Of a DNA stretch of 64,000 bases, positions 50,950 to 58,585 are shown in pieces. The position numbers and the translations under genes were made by a program. The stretch comes from PALSA-610 sp038213435 (lineage in GTDB: Bacteria > Actinomycetota > Acidimicrobiia > IMCC26256 > PALSA-610), in NCBI GenBank assembly GCA_038213435.1, contig JBBQTI010000003.1, positions 1 to 64,000 on the forward strand, written 5' to 3'. Position 1 is the first letter of the stretch. Every line of letters begins with the position of its first letter. The notes beneath the pieces were generated by a model, which was not told the DNA's origin, ran no database searches, and worked only from the letters and a program-made list of their open reading frames with translations.

Positions 50950-51327
50950 ATGGAGATACCGGTCGGTGAGCGGTTCGCCCGGGCCGTCGCCGCAAAGGAC
51001 ACCGAAGGGCTCCTCGGCCTCCTCGATCCGCAGATCGACTTTCGCGCCATGACACCGGGCCGTTTCTGGGAGGAGAGCTCGGCGATCGCGGTGGTCAACG
51101 ATGTGATCTTCGGTCATTGGTTCGCGACCTCTGATCGGATCGAGGCCATCGAAGGAATCGAGCACGGCATGGTCGTCGATCGCCACCGCGTCGGCTACCG
51201 CTTTCGCGTGACGAACGACGACGGCACGTACACAGTCGAACAGCAGGCATACCTCGGCGTTCAGGACGATCGCATCTCTTGGCTGAGGATCATGTGCTCG
51301 GGCTATCGGCCTGTGAAGCCCCACTGA
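50950..51327 (+). CDS. SnoaL/NTF2-like fold protein
   Basis: The product is 125 residues; AGGAGG is five bases before the ATG. The cone-fold signature is present: an opening helix (VGERFARAVAAKDTEGLLGLLDPQIDFRAM), a Trp/Phe-containing segment, and strands ending in YLGVQDDRISWLRIMCSGYRP. Members are ketosteroid isomerase-like enzymes, limonene hydrolases or ligand binders, so the role is open. No obvious catalytic Asp pair is certain. It lies right after the kinase pseudogene. Confidence 0.78.
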   Translation: MEIPVGERFARAVAAKDTEGLLGLLDPQIDFRAMTPGRFWEESSAIAVVNDVIFGHWFATSDRIEAIEGIEHGMVVDRHRVGYRFRVTNDDGTYTVEQQAYLGVQDDRISWLRIMCSGYRPVKPH

Positions 51328-51340
51328 CCGTCTTCTGAGG

Positions 51341-51766
51341 TCAGACGCGCTGGTCGATCTCGTGGATTCGTCGGGCCATGCCGTGGAGCAGCGCGTCGCG
51401 GATCGCCGGAACTTGGTCCAGAGCCTCCGTGAACGCTGCAGGCGACAGCGTCACGCACGTCAGGGTGCCGGCCGCCGTGACGGTGGCGTTGCGCGGAGCC
51501 GGATCGAAGAGTGACAGCTCACCGAAGTAGTCCCCCGGCGCGAGTCGGCTGACGTCCTGGCCGCCGCGTCGGACCGTTGCGTGGCCGGAGGTGATGACGT
51601 AGAAACCGTCGCCGGTGTCGCCTTCTCGGACGGCGTCGTGTGCGTCAGCCACCGAAATCGCGTCGCCCAGTTGGGCAATGAGATCCAGCTGCTCGGTCGT
51701 GCACGAGCTGAACATCGGAACCCTCGACAGGTACATCTGGTAGAGCGCACGGTCGTAGCCGGCCAT
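51341..51766 (-). CDS. Stand-alone cyclic nucleotide-binding protein
   Basis: The product is 141 residues and starts at ATG with GGAG eight bases upstream. The cNMP barrel is clear (VADAHDAVREGDTGDGFYVITSG near 52-74; phosphate cassette YFGELSLFDPAPRNATVTAAG with Glu and Arg near 96-115). As in the protein at 27399, no helix-turn-helix is attached. It is 60 bp downstream of a hemolysin III-type gene on the same strand, which might be its partner. Convergent with the SnoaL-like gene. Confidence 0.85.
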   Translation of the reverse strand: MAGYDRALYQMYLSRVPMFSSCTTEQLDLIAQLGDAISVADAHDAVREGDTGDGFYVITSGHATVRRGGQDVSRLAPGDYFGELSLFDPAPRNATVTAAGTLTCVTLSPAAFTEALDQVPAIRDALLHGMARRIHEIDQRV

Positions 51767-51826
51767 CCGATTATCTCCACGTTCTTCCTGGGGGCGAGCG
51801 GATAGTACCCGGATCATCGCGCCACC

Positions 51827-52486
51827 TCACGCGGCGACGACGACCCGAACGATCGCGGCATAGAACACGAGCCCGGCGGCGATCACGAGCGCATGGAAGA
51901 CCTCGTGATACCCGAAGACGGCGGGCACGGGATCGGGACGCCGGGTCGAGTAGACCACGGCGCCGAGCGAGTACACGACGCCGCCGAGCACGAGCAGAGA
52001 GAAAGAGATCGCGCCGAGCTCCCGCCACAACGTTGGTGAGAACGCGAGGGCGGTCCAACCGATCGCGATGTAGAGCGCGGCGACCAACCACCGAGGTGCG
52101 TGCAGCCACAACATCTGGACGCCGATCCCGACGACTGCGAGCGACCATACGACGCCGAGAAGAACACGAGCACTGCCGACGTCGAGCGCCGCGACCGCGA
52201 CGGGCGTGTACGTGGCAGCGATGGCGACGACGATCATCGAATGGTCGAGCCGGCGCAGGCGCAACCGGACCGCAGTCGACCAGCGGCCGCGGTGGTACAA
52301 GGCGCTCGTCGCGTACATCGCCGTGAGGCCGATCGCGTACACGACTGCCGCCCATCGCACCGACGTCGTGGGCGCGAGGACAACGAGCACCAGGCCGAGG
52401 ATCGGCGACACGAAGGCGGCAATCTCGTGGGAGACGCCACGATGGCGCGGCCTGACCGGCTGCACTGAGATCCCGGACTCGTTCAT
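51827..52486 (-). CDS. Hemolysin III family (PAQR-like) membrane protein, second copy
   Basis: The product is 219 residues with seven hydrophobic segments and the same metal-site motifs as the protein at 8977: SALYHRGRWST near 60, LRRLDHSMIVVAIAATYTP near 78 and GYHEVFHALVIAAG near 190. The two proteins are similarly built but diverged, so they are probably old paralogs. It is followed on the same strand by a cNMP-binding protein. It is divergent from the amidase gene with only 46 bp between the starts. Confidence 0.88.
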   Translation of the reverse strand: MNESGISVQPVRPRHRGVSHEIAAFVSPILGLVLVVLAPTTSVRWAAVVYAIGLTAMYATSALYHRGRWSTAVRLRLRRLDHSMIVVAIAATYTPVAVAALDVGSARVLLGVVWSLAVVGIGVQMLWLHAPRWLVAALYIAIGWTALAFSPTLWRELGAISFSLLVLGGVVYSLGAVVYSTRRPDPVPAVFGYHEVFHALVIAAGLVFYAAIVRVVVAA

Positions 52487-52532
52487 CGCCCTCAGACTCG
52501 CGCGCCCAGCCGATGAATGGCATCATCGCCTC

Positions 52533-54098
52533 ATGACCGACGAGACCTGGAAAGACGACGCCTGCTCGCTCGTCGACGCCTTTCAACGCGGCGAGCGCTC
52601 CCCGCGCGAAGAGCTGGAGTCGACCTTCGCCGCGATCGAGGGCAGCGACCTCAACGCCTTCTCGTTTCTCGATCGCGACGGCGCATTGCGGGCGGCCGAG
52701 CACGCCGACGTCTCGCGCCCCTTCGGCGGCCTCCCGGTAGGAATCAAGGAGCTCGAGCGGGTTGTCGGCTGGCCCCAGACCGAAGCGTCCCTCGTCTATC
52801 GCGACCGCGTCGCCACGTGCACGAGCACCGTGGTCGAACGACTGCTCGGAACCGGTGGCGCAATCCCGGTGGGGCTGACCACCGCCAGCGAGTTCGGCGG
52901 ATTGAACGTGAGCGTGACGAAGCTGAACGGTGTCACCCACAATCCGTGGCGCCGCGGACGAACGACGGGTGGATCGTCGGCCGGCAGCGCGGCCGCGGTC
53001 GCCGGAGGACTCGTTCCCCTTGCGACCGGTGGCGACGGTGGTGGCTCGATCCGCATTCCCGGCGGCTATACCGGCTTGCTCGGGATGAAGGGCACCTACG
53101 GCCGGATCCCGCGCGGTCCGCACGCCTACTTCCGTCCGGGCACGGTCGTGCTCGGGTGTCTCGCCCGATCGGTGCGCGACGCGGCTCGCTACTTCGACGT
53201 CTGCGCGGGATACGACTCCCTCGACCCGTCCAGCCTCCCGGCTCGAACGGGCTGGGAAGCGGGCCTGGGCACGCATGAGCTCAGGGGTCGTCGCGTGGCG
53301 ATCGTGCCGGCACTCGGCGGCGTCACCCTCGAGCCCGGGGTAGAAGAGCAACTGCGCGCGTCGGGCGCGGCATTGATCGCGGCCACCGGAATGATCCAGG
53401 TCGACCTGTCGATCGACGTCCCGAACCTCGCGGCCCAATGGATGATGGGCAACCTCGCGACGCTCCTCGCCGATCTCGGTGATCGCTGGCCGGGCTGCGC
53501 GGCCGACCTCACCGACGAGGTGAGCGGCGGGCTGTTGCTCGCGCAGTCGATGTACAACCTCAACACCGCGGCCGTCGCCGAGACGCGGCGGATCCAGGCG
53601 AACGAGGCGATGGCAGCCGCGTTCGACGAGGTCGACTTCGTGATCGCGGCGACCAATCCCGGCCCCGCGTTCGCGGCCGAGGCGCCGATGAGCAGCTCGT
53701 CGGCGAGCTTCATCGATTGGGCGAGGGCCAACCCCGTCACACGGCTCGGCTTCCGCGGCGTGATGGGCGGCGTCCGCCTCGCGGGAGCCGCATTCCCGAA
53801 GCTGCCGTCGGCGTTGCTCGACCTCGGATCGGAGCGGTTTCCCGACCTCGTGCACATGGGCGCGCTCACGATCATCTCCAATATCTACGGCAACCCCGCG
53901 GTGTCGATCCCGAGCGGTTTCATCGACGGCTTGCCGGTTGGCATGCAGGTGCTCACGCGGCACCACGCCGACGAGCTGCTCTTCGACGTCGCCCTCTCGG
54001 TCGAGCGGGAGATGCCGTGGCCGAAGGTGGCGCCGGAGCTACGTACCCGACGCGACGAGCGCTTCGAAGAGCGCGAGGTGTTCGGGCCGGTGGCGTAA
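52533..54098 (+). CDS. Amidase signature family enzyme
   Basis: The product is 521 residues, cytoplasmic. The triad is present: Lys in FGGLPVGIKELERV near 70, TTGGSSAGSAAAVAGG near 148 with the cis-Ser and Ser nucleophile, and TGGDGGGSIRIPGGY near 170. Many relatives hydrolyse aliphatic or aromatic amides. Its 3' end overlaps the convergent glutamine amidotransferase-like gene by 60 bases, which is unusually long. The neighbouring PuuD/PuuA-like genes suggest use of nitrogen from amides or polyamine-type compounds. Confidence 0.88.
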   Translation: MTDETWKDDACSLVDAFQRGERSPREELESTFAAIEGSDLNAFSFLDRDGALRAAEHADVSRPFGGLPVGIKELERVVGWPQTEASLVYRDRVATCTSTVVERLLGTGGAIPVGLTTASEFGGLNVSVTKLNGVTHNPWRRGRTTGGSSAGSAAAVAGGLVPLATGGDGGGSIRIPGGYTGLLGMKGTYGRIPRGPHAYFRPGTVVLGCLARSVRDAARYFDVCAGYDSLDPSSLPARTGWEAGLGTHELRGRRVAIVPALGGVTLEPGVEEQLRASGAALIAATGMIQVDLSIDVPNLAAQWMMGNLATLLADLGDRWPGCAADLTDEVSGGLLLAQSMYNLNTAAVAETRRIQANEAMAAAFDEVDFVIAATNPGPAFAAEAPMSSSSASFIDWARANPVTRLGFRGVMGGVRLAGAAFPKLPSALLDLGSERFPDLVHMGALTIISNIYGNPAVSIPSGFIDGLPVGMQVLTRHHADELLFDVALSVEREMPWPKVAPELRTRRDERFEEREVFGPVA

Positions 54099-54743
54099 CA
54101 GCTCGGGGTGCCACTGCACCCCGAGCGCGAATCCGCTCCCCTGCACCTCGACCCCTTCCACCAGACCGTCGTCGCTGTGCCCGACCGCGACCAACTGCGG
54201 CGCGAGAACGGCGAGGGCCTGGTGATGGAGCGAGTTGACCGCCACCTGCGTGGCGCCCATCACCTTTGCGAGCATCGATCCGGGCTCGAGCTGCACTTCG
54301 TGGACGCCCTCGTTGTAATTCGGGAGATCGAAGTGACCGTCGTAGTGCTGCTGCAACGTGCCGCCCAACGCGACATTGAGGACCTGGATCCCGCGGCAAA
54401 TGCAGAGCATCGGTCGGTCGTCGCGCACCGCGGCCGTGATCAACGCGATCTCGAAATCGTCGCGAGCCGGATCGGCGGCCTTGGTCTCCGGCGCCGGTTC
54501 GGCGCGGTAGCGACCCGGGTTGACGTCGTCGCCGCCGGTCACCAGCAATGCGTCGACGCGCGCCAGACCCGCCACCGCATCGTCGGCATCTCCCATCGGC
54601 AGCAAAACCGGAACACCGCCCGCCTTGCGAATCGCCTTCACGTACGCGACGTGCGCGACCTGGTGCAAGACCTCGACCCCGGAACCATCGGCTACCAGGC
54701 TCGCGTGCGCAGTGATCCCGATGAGCGGGGCGTTCGTCGTCAT
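54039..54743 (-). CDS. Gamma-glutamyl-GABA hydrolase-like class I amidotransferase (PuuD family)
   Basis: The product is 234 residues. Catalytic Cys is in MLCICRGIQVLNVALGG near 113, His/Glu in GVQWHPELL near 213, and the oxyanion stretch LLVTGGDDVNPGRY near 66. PuuD-type peptidase C26 enzymes release glutamate from gamma-glutamyl-amines. It faces a PuuA-like ligase two genes away across a shared promoter region, so a gamma-glutamylated amine pathway is likely. It overlaps the amidase 3' end. GAGGTGG precedes the ATG. Confidence 0.88.
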   Translation of the reverse strand: MTTNAPLIGITAHASLVADGSGVEVLHQVAHVAYVKAIRKAGGVPVLLPMGDADDAVAGLARVDALLVTGGDDVNPGRYRAEPAPETKAADPARDDFEIALITAAVRDDRPMLCICRGIQVLNVALGGTLQQHYDGHFDLPNYNEGVHEVQLEPGSMLAKVMGATQVAVNSLHHQALAVLAPQLVAVGHSDDGLVEGVEVQGSGFALGVQWHPELLRHRPEHLALFEALVASGT

Positions 54744-54762
54744 GGAGCCACCTCGGGGCGCA

Positions 54763-54771
54763 GTGTACGCT
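54763..54771. promoter_or_regulatory. Overlapping divergent -10 elements
   Basis: AGTGTACGCT carries a minus-strand TACACT (54768-54763) for the amidotransferase gene and a plus-strand TACGCT (54766-54771) for the SCP2-like gene. They share three base pairs (TAC/GTA). The plus gene is leaderless (seven bases to ATG); the minus gene has a leader with GAGGTGG. Polymerase binding for the two directions should be mutually exclusive. Confidence 0.6.
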
Positions 54772-54778
54772 CCGCGCG

Positions 54779-55429
54779 ATGGACGTCGTGCTCGAGCCGG
54801 ACGCGACGCCGCTCGTCCGGATCATTGCCACAACGCTGCGCGACTCGGCGGCCGATCCCGACGTCGCCCGCAAGGCCGAGCGCTTGCGGGGCGTGTTCGT
54901 CCTGCGCTCCGAGAAGGATCCACAAGCGGTGACGATGCGCTTCGACCGCGGCCGCGTCGCACTGACACGCGGCGTCGCGCCCGACGCCCAGGTCGTCGTC
55001 ACGGTCGACCTCGACAACATGAGCGGCCCCGACGCCCCGAAGCCGAAGGCTCGGGGGGCATTTCGTCATCTCCGGCTCGCGCTCGGGGTGTCGAAGCTGC
55101 TCGAGCCGAAAGGCCGCCCGTGGTCCGAACACGCGCAGGCCTTCTGGGCCTTTGCCGGTGGGCGCCGCGGCATGCCGGCGCAACTCCGCGTGGTGTGCCT
55201 CGACGGCGGCTCTGCCCTCGACCTCGGCACCGCCGCCGGCCCCGACTCGAATCCCAGCTCGTGCTACGAGATCCACGGCACCGCGGCCGCCCTCGTCTCG
55301 ATCTTCTCGGGCAACTCGGTGTTCGGTCAGGACCTCCTGGAAGGCAAGGTGTACGCGATCGGATCGCTCCAACACGCGTCGGTCCTCACCGGCAGCTTCC
55401 TCGAGTGGATGATGCGAGGCGGGGCATGA
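54779..55429 (+). CDS. Conserved hypothetical protein, possible SCP2-like fold
   Basis: The product is 216 residues. The N-terminal half (LRGVFVLRSEKDPQAVTMRF, then VALTRGVAPDAQVVVTVDLD) resembles the SCP-2 sterol/lipid-binding beta-sheet, which occurs alone or fused in actinobacteria. The second half is Gly-rich and unrecognised. It overlaps the ligase gene downstream (ATGA), so it is co-translated with it. A role as a lipid or ligand carrier is only a suggestion. Confidence 0.6.
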   Translation: MDVVLEPDATPLVRIIATTLRDSAADPDVARKAERLRGVFVLRSEKDPQAVTMRFDRGRVALTRGVAPDAQVVVTVDLDNMSGPDAPKPKARGAFRHLRLALGVSKLLEPKGRPWSEHAQAFWAFAGGRRGMPAQLRVVCLDGGSALDLGTAAGPDSNPSSCYEIHGTAAALVSIFSGNSVFGQDLLEGKVYAIGSLQHASVLTGSFLEWMMRGGA

Positions 55430-56802
55430 CACCCGACGAGCTCGGCGCCTGGCTCGACGAGAACCAGATCACGACGGTCCGCACCGAGGGCGCGTCGCTC
55501 GATGGTGTCGTGCTCGGCAAGCATCTCAGCCGGGGCAAGTTCGAACGTTCCCTCCCGCTCGGCCCCGCGCTCTCCGACCTCGTCTTCGCGTGGGACATCG
55601 GCGGTTCGCCGCAGCTCGGCTGGTGGGCCGACTTCCGTCAGCCCTCGCTCGGCGACGTGCATCAGCGCCCCGACCTGTCGACGATCGTCGCGAGCCCGAA
55701 TCGTCCGGGTATGGCGAACGTGCTGGTCGACCACACGTCGATCGACGGCACACCACTGCCGGTATGCCCGCGCGTCGTGCTGTGCGGCGTCGTCGATCAG
55801 CTCGCGGCGCGGGGCTTCACCGCACTGGGCGCGTTCGAGCTCGAGTTCATGCTGTTCCGCGAGTCGTACGACGACGCGCGCCGCGCGCACTATCGCAACC
55901 TGTCGCCGATGGGCACGCCCCTGCCGGTGGGCTACACCACACACAATGCCCACTACGTCGCCGGCTTCATGGACGAGGTCGTGCGCCGCCTCGACGGGCT
56001 TGGTATCGCGTGGGAGGCGTGGAGTGACGAGGCCGCGCCCGGGCAGGTCGAGCTCAACTTCGTACCGGCCGACCCCCTCGGTGCAGCCGATCGCGTTTTC
56101 CGCGCCAAGCAGGTCATCAAGGAGGTCGCGCTCGACCGCGGCTCGAGCGCGACGTTCATGGCGAAGGCGACGGGCGAGTTCGGCAGCGGCATGCACATTC
56201 ACCACTCACTTCGCCGCGACGGCGCGCCGGTCTTCTTCGACGGCCAGAGCGCCGACCACCGATCCGCCGACATGCGGCACTGGATCGGCGGCCTCGTCGC
56301 GACCATGCCCGCCGCGGTGTCGATCCTCGCACCGACCGTCAACGCGTACCGGCGCATGGTCGGGTTCGCGGCCGCGCCGACGACGCCGACCTGGGCCGAG
56401 GAGAACAAGTCGACCGCGCTGCGCGTGATCTCGCGCTCGGAGAAGCTGGCCCGCATCGAGCACCGCGTGGCGAGCGCCGACGTGAACGTCTACCTCGCGC
56501 TCGCGGTGATCCTCGCCGGCGGCCTGGCGGGCATCGACGGCGCGATCGAACCGCCTCCCGAGCACGGCGGTCTCGCCTGGGGTGAGCCTCCCGGCCTCGC
56601 GCGGTTGCCGTCGTCGATCAGCCGCGCGGCCGATGAGCTCGAGCACGACAAGCTGCTGACCGAGGTGCTCGGCGACACCTTCGTCGACTACTGGCTGCAC
56701 GGTCGACGGTGGGAGTGGTTGATGTTCCACACCGGCGGAGGCGACGCCGAGGCGACGACCGTCACCGACTGGGAGCTCGACCGTTACTTCGAGCTCGTGT
56801 GA
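55426..56802 (+). CDS. Glutamine synthetase-like ligase, PuuA / gamma-glutamyl-amine synthetase type
   Basis: The product is 458 residues with the GS catalytic beta-grasp and barrel motifs: VVLGKHLSRGKFERSL near 25, ALGAFELEFMLFRES near 130 (metal Glu), GSGMHIHHSLRRDG near 255 (metal His), ENKSTALRVISR near 327 and RIEHRVASADVNVYLALAVI near 343 (Arg/Glu). It lacks the adenylylation Tyr loop of housekeeping GlnA, and the sequence is closer to PuuA-type enzymes that ligate glutamate to amines. With the PuuD-like hydrolase it would form a gamma-glutamylation cycle for an amine. It is co-translated with the SCP2-like gene. Confidence 0.85.
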   Translation: MTPDELGAWLDENQITTVRTEGASLDGVVLGKHLSRGKFERSLPLGPALSDLVFAWDIGGSPQLGWWADFRQPSLGDVHQRPDLSTIVASPNRPGMANVLVDHTSIDGTPLPVCPRVVLCGVVDQLAARGFTALGAFELEFMLFRESYDDARRAHYRNLSPMGTPLPVGYTTHNAHYVAGFMDEVVRRLDGLGIAWEAWSDEAAPGQVELNFVPADPLGAADRVFRAKQVIKEVALDRGSSATFMAKATGEFGSGMHIHHSLRRDGAPVFFDGQSADHRSADMRHWIGGLVATMPAAVSILAPTVNAYRRMVGFAAAPTTPTWAEENKSTALRVISRSEKLARIEHRVASADVNVYLALAVILAGGLAGIDGAIEPPPEHGGLAWGEPPGLARLPSSISRAADELEHDKLLTEVLGDTFVDYWLHGRRWEWLMFHTGGGDAEATTVTDWELDRYFELV

Positions 56803-57605
56803 CCGGTGCCCCACGTCTTCCCGAACCCCGAGACGTCGAGCACCTTGCCGGTGAAGTCGGTGTCGATCTGGGCAGCGAGGTAGCCGACGGGCGGGCCGAC
56901 GTCGGCGGGGGTTGCCCACCCCGTCCAGTCGAAGTCGGGGCCGAATTCCAGCGTGGTGTGCTCGGTCTTCACCGCGCCCGGCCGTAACGCGTTGATGTTG
57001 ATGCCGAGCGGTCGCAGCTCGGGCGCGGCCGCCGACGAGAACCGTTCGAGCGCGGCCTTCGCCACCGAATAGATCACGTATCCCGGCGGCATGAATGCGG
57101 TCACCTCGTGTGCAGCCGCGCCCGACGAGATGTTGACGATGCTGCCCCCGCCGCTGCGCTGCATGTGCGGCGTCACCGCGCGCGTGAACAGGTAGAGGCT
57201 GCGGACGTTGACGCGCATCGAGTCGTCCCAGAGCTCGGCGGTCGATGCGTCGAGCGGGGCGCGGGTTGGTGTCATCGCATTGTTCACGAGCACGTCGAGG
57301 CGTCCGAACTCGGCGATCGTGCCGGCGACGAGCTCCTCGATGTCGCGCTCGTCGCCGATGTCGCAGCGGATCGCCGCCGCGGTGCCGCCGGCGGCACGGA
57401 TCGCATCGACGGTCTCGTGGATGGTTCCCGGAAATTCGCTCGCCGTCGTTTCGATGGTGCGCGCCGCGCAGACGACCGCCGCGCCGCGCTCGGCAAGGTA
57501 GATCGCCAACCCCTTGCCGATGCCTCGCGACGCACCGGTTACGACGATCACTTTGTCCGCGGGCTCACCAGTGTCCGGCCGGCGCGCGGAAAGGGGATCG
57601 GTCAT
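56784..57605 (-). CDS. Short-chain dehydrogenase/reductase
   Basis: The product is 273 residues. VIVVTGASRGIGKGL at residues 19-33 binds NAD(P); Asn109 in VNNA, Ser160/161, Tyr179 and Lys183 (YSVAK) complete the active site. MFMPPGY and FGPDF loops differ from fatty-acid reductases, so the substrate is open. ATG is leaderless (TAGCGT seven bases upstream) and is preferred over the longer in-frame extension. Its 3' end overlaps the convergent ligase gene by 19 bases. Two 45-bp repeats lie about 150-240 bp upstream of its start. Confidence 0.88.
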   Translation of the reverse strand: MTDPLSARRPDTGEPADKVIVVTGASRGIGKGLAIYLAERGAAVVCAARTIETTASEFPGTIHETVDAIRAAGGTAAAIRCDIGDERDIEELVAGTIAEFGRLDVLVNNAMTPTRAPLDASTAELWDDSMRVNVRSLYLFTRAVTPHMQRSGGGSIVNISSGAAAHEVTAFMPPGYVIYSVAKAALERFSSAAAPELRPLGININALRPGAVKTEHTTLEFGPDFDWTGWATPADVGPPVGYLAAQIDTDFTGKVLDVSGFGKTWGTGHTSSK

Positions 57606-57612
57606 GACGGCG

Positions 57613-57618
57613 ACGCTA
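57613..57618 (-). promoter_or_regulatory. Leaderless -10 element of the SDR gene
   Basis: TAGCGT on the minus strand ends seven bases before the ATG at 57605 with no Shine-Dalgarno. Confidence 0.5.
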
Positions 57619-57752
57619 CCGCGAGCACGGTCGCGCCGTGCTTCGCGAAGTTCCATCCGAACTGTGTCTTACATCGTCCGGGGTTGCCTCGCTTCCCATT
57701 TCCTCGTCGAGCGCAACGCCGATTCGAACCGTTCGCCTGCGGCGCACGACAG

Positions 57753-57852
57753 CCGACGCGTGCCGTACAGAAATCGTGCCAACTGTTGGCAAGAAAACCG
57801 ACGCGTGGCGTACAGAAATCGTGCCAACTGTTGGCAAGAAAACCGACGCGTG
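57753..57852. repeat. 45-bp tandem repeat with internal palindromes
   Basis: Two full copies (57753-57797 and 57798-57842) differ at a single base (57763/57808), and a third starts at 57843 for 10 bases. Each full copy contains the perfect palindrome TGCCAA-CTG-TTGGCA followed by AGAAAAC. They sit between the SDR promoter and the bldC 3' end, so they could be regulatory sites for the SDR. The 45-base period is a multiple of three, but no real coding frame crosses them. Confidence 0.85.
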
Positions 57853-57970
57853 TTCACCTAGGAGGTCCACCCGGTTCTCGGCTTCCCCGGCGACGCGCTC
57901 GCCAGCTGACGCGCGCTCGGGTCCAACCGAGCGACGCGGGCCCGGCGCGGAGGCCGGGCCCCGCCGGAAA
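57853..57970. other. Spacer between repeats and bldC
   Basis: These bases hold no gene and no clear hairpin. The stretch CCTAGGAGG at about 57857 is a Shine-Dalgarno-like sequence on the plus strand, but no start codon or frame follows that I can support. Confidence 0.4.
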
Positions 57971-58168
57971 TCAGGCGTCGGTCGCGATGGCCTCGACCGC
58001 CCGGCGGACCTCCGAGAGGCGGTACCGGCGGTGTCCGCCCATCGTCTTGATCGCACTCAGCCGGCCCGCCCGCGCCCAGCGGGTGACCGTCTTCGCGTTC
58101 ACCCGGAACATGGCCGCGACCTCCGCCGGCGTCAGCAGCTTGTCGCCGTCTGCCTGGTCGTTCGACAT
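57971..58168 (-). CDS. bldC: BldC-like MerR-type DNA-binding protein
   Basis: The product is 65 residues, a single winged-helix: LLTPAEVAAMFRVNAKTVTRWARAGRLSAIKTMGGHRRY. This sequence is very close to the conserved actinobacterial BldC signature; BldC binds head-to-tail AT-rich direct repeats and controls development and antibiotic genes in Streptomyces. The gene lies beside tandem repeats and upstream of two c-di-GMP enzymes. Symbol assigned from sequence pattern and length. Confidence 0.9.
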   Translation of the reverse strand: MSNDQADGDKLLTPAEVAAMFRVNAKTVTRWARAGRLSAIKTMGGHRRYRLSEVRRAVEAIATDA

Positions 58169-58585
58169 CGCGACACCATCCCTTCTCGTACACGGTTGTG
58201 ATTCCGCGACCTGATCGGCCGGTCGGCGAGGACTTTCAGGGGATTTGGGAGATTCACCGAAATCACTCCACTTGACAACTCATGACTCTGGCCACTTGCA
58301 TTACACGACAGACGGCAGAAATCGCAGTACCGAAATCTCGGTCTCCGGGCTGGGGCCGGGGGAACTCGTGCCCGGAGGCAAGGGAAACGGCGGGGAGCGC
58401 AGAGCTGGGCTGCGCTCTCCCGCCACGCTGCGACAGACCCGGAATCAGGCTGAAGTCGTCAATTCGTATGCGTGGCCGCAACTCAGTAGTTGTGCTCGAC
58501 GACATGTGACTTCTCGAGCGCGTCAAGCGCCTCACGCCCCCCGTCGATAACAACCACGACACAGGCGGGTCGCGAGGAGATCTGG
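58169..58585. other. Divergent intergenic region with a structured centre
   Basis: About 420 bases separate bldC from the PAS-GGDEF-EAL gene. A TTGACA at 58272 has no convincing -10 at 17 bases; CATTAC at 58299 is a weak candidate. A strong hairpin is at 58389-58424. I looked for the conserved cores of c-di-GMP and c-di-AMP riboswitches and did not find them. No gene is supported. Confidence 0.4.
58389..58424 (+). other. Long hairpin in the leader region of the GGDEF-EAL gene
   Basis: GGCGGGGAGCGCAG (58389-58402) pairs with CTGCGCTCTCCCGCC (58410-58424) around a 7-base loop, with one bulged base. It has no T-run. It lies 160 bp upstream of the GTG and could be a leader structure or transcriptional attenuator. 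Confidence 0.5.

Noticed and set aside
57775..57797. Intrinsic terminator formed by the palindrome in the 45-bp repeat
   Set aside because: The stem is only 6 bp with a 3-base loop and is followed on the plus strand by AGAAAAC and on the minus strand by CGATTTC, so no U-tract follows in either direction.
57753..57852. CRISPR array
   Set aside because: There are only two full copies, with no spacers between them, and no cas genes in the window.
58340..58480. Possible c-di-GMP or c-di-AMP riboswitch before the GGDEF-EAL gene
   Set aside because: The G-rich stretch and hairpin were suggestive, but I found neither the conserved c-di-GMP core nor the GTCAGCTAAC-type end of the c-di-AMP motif.
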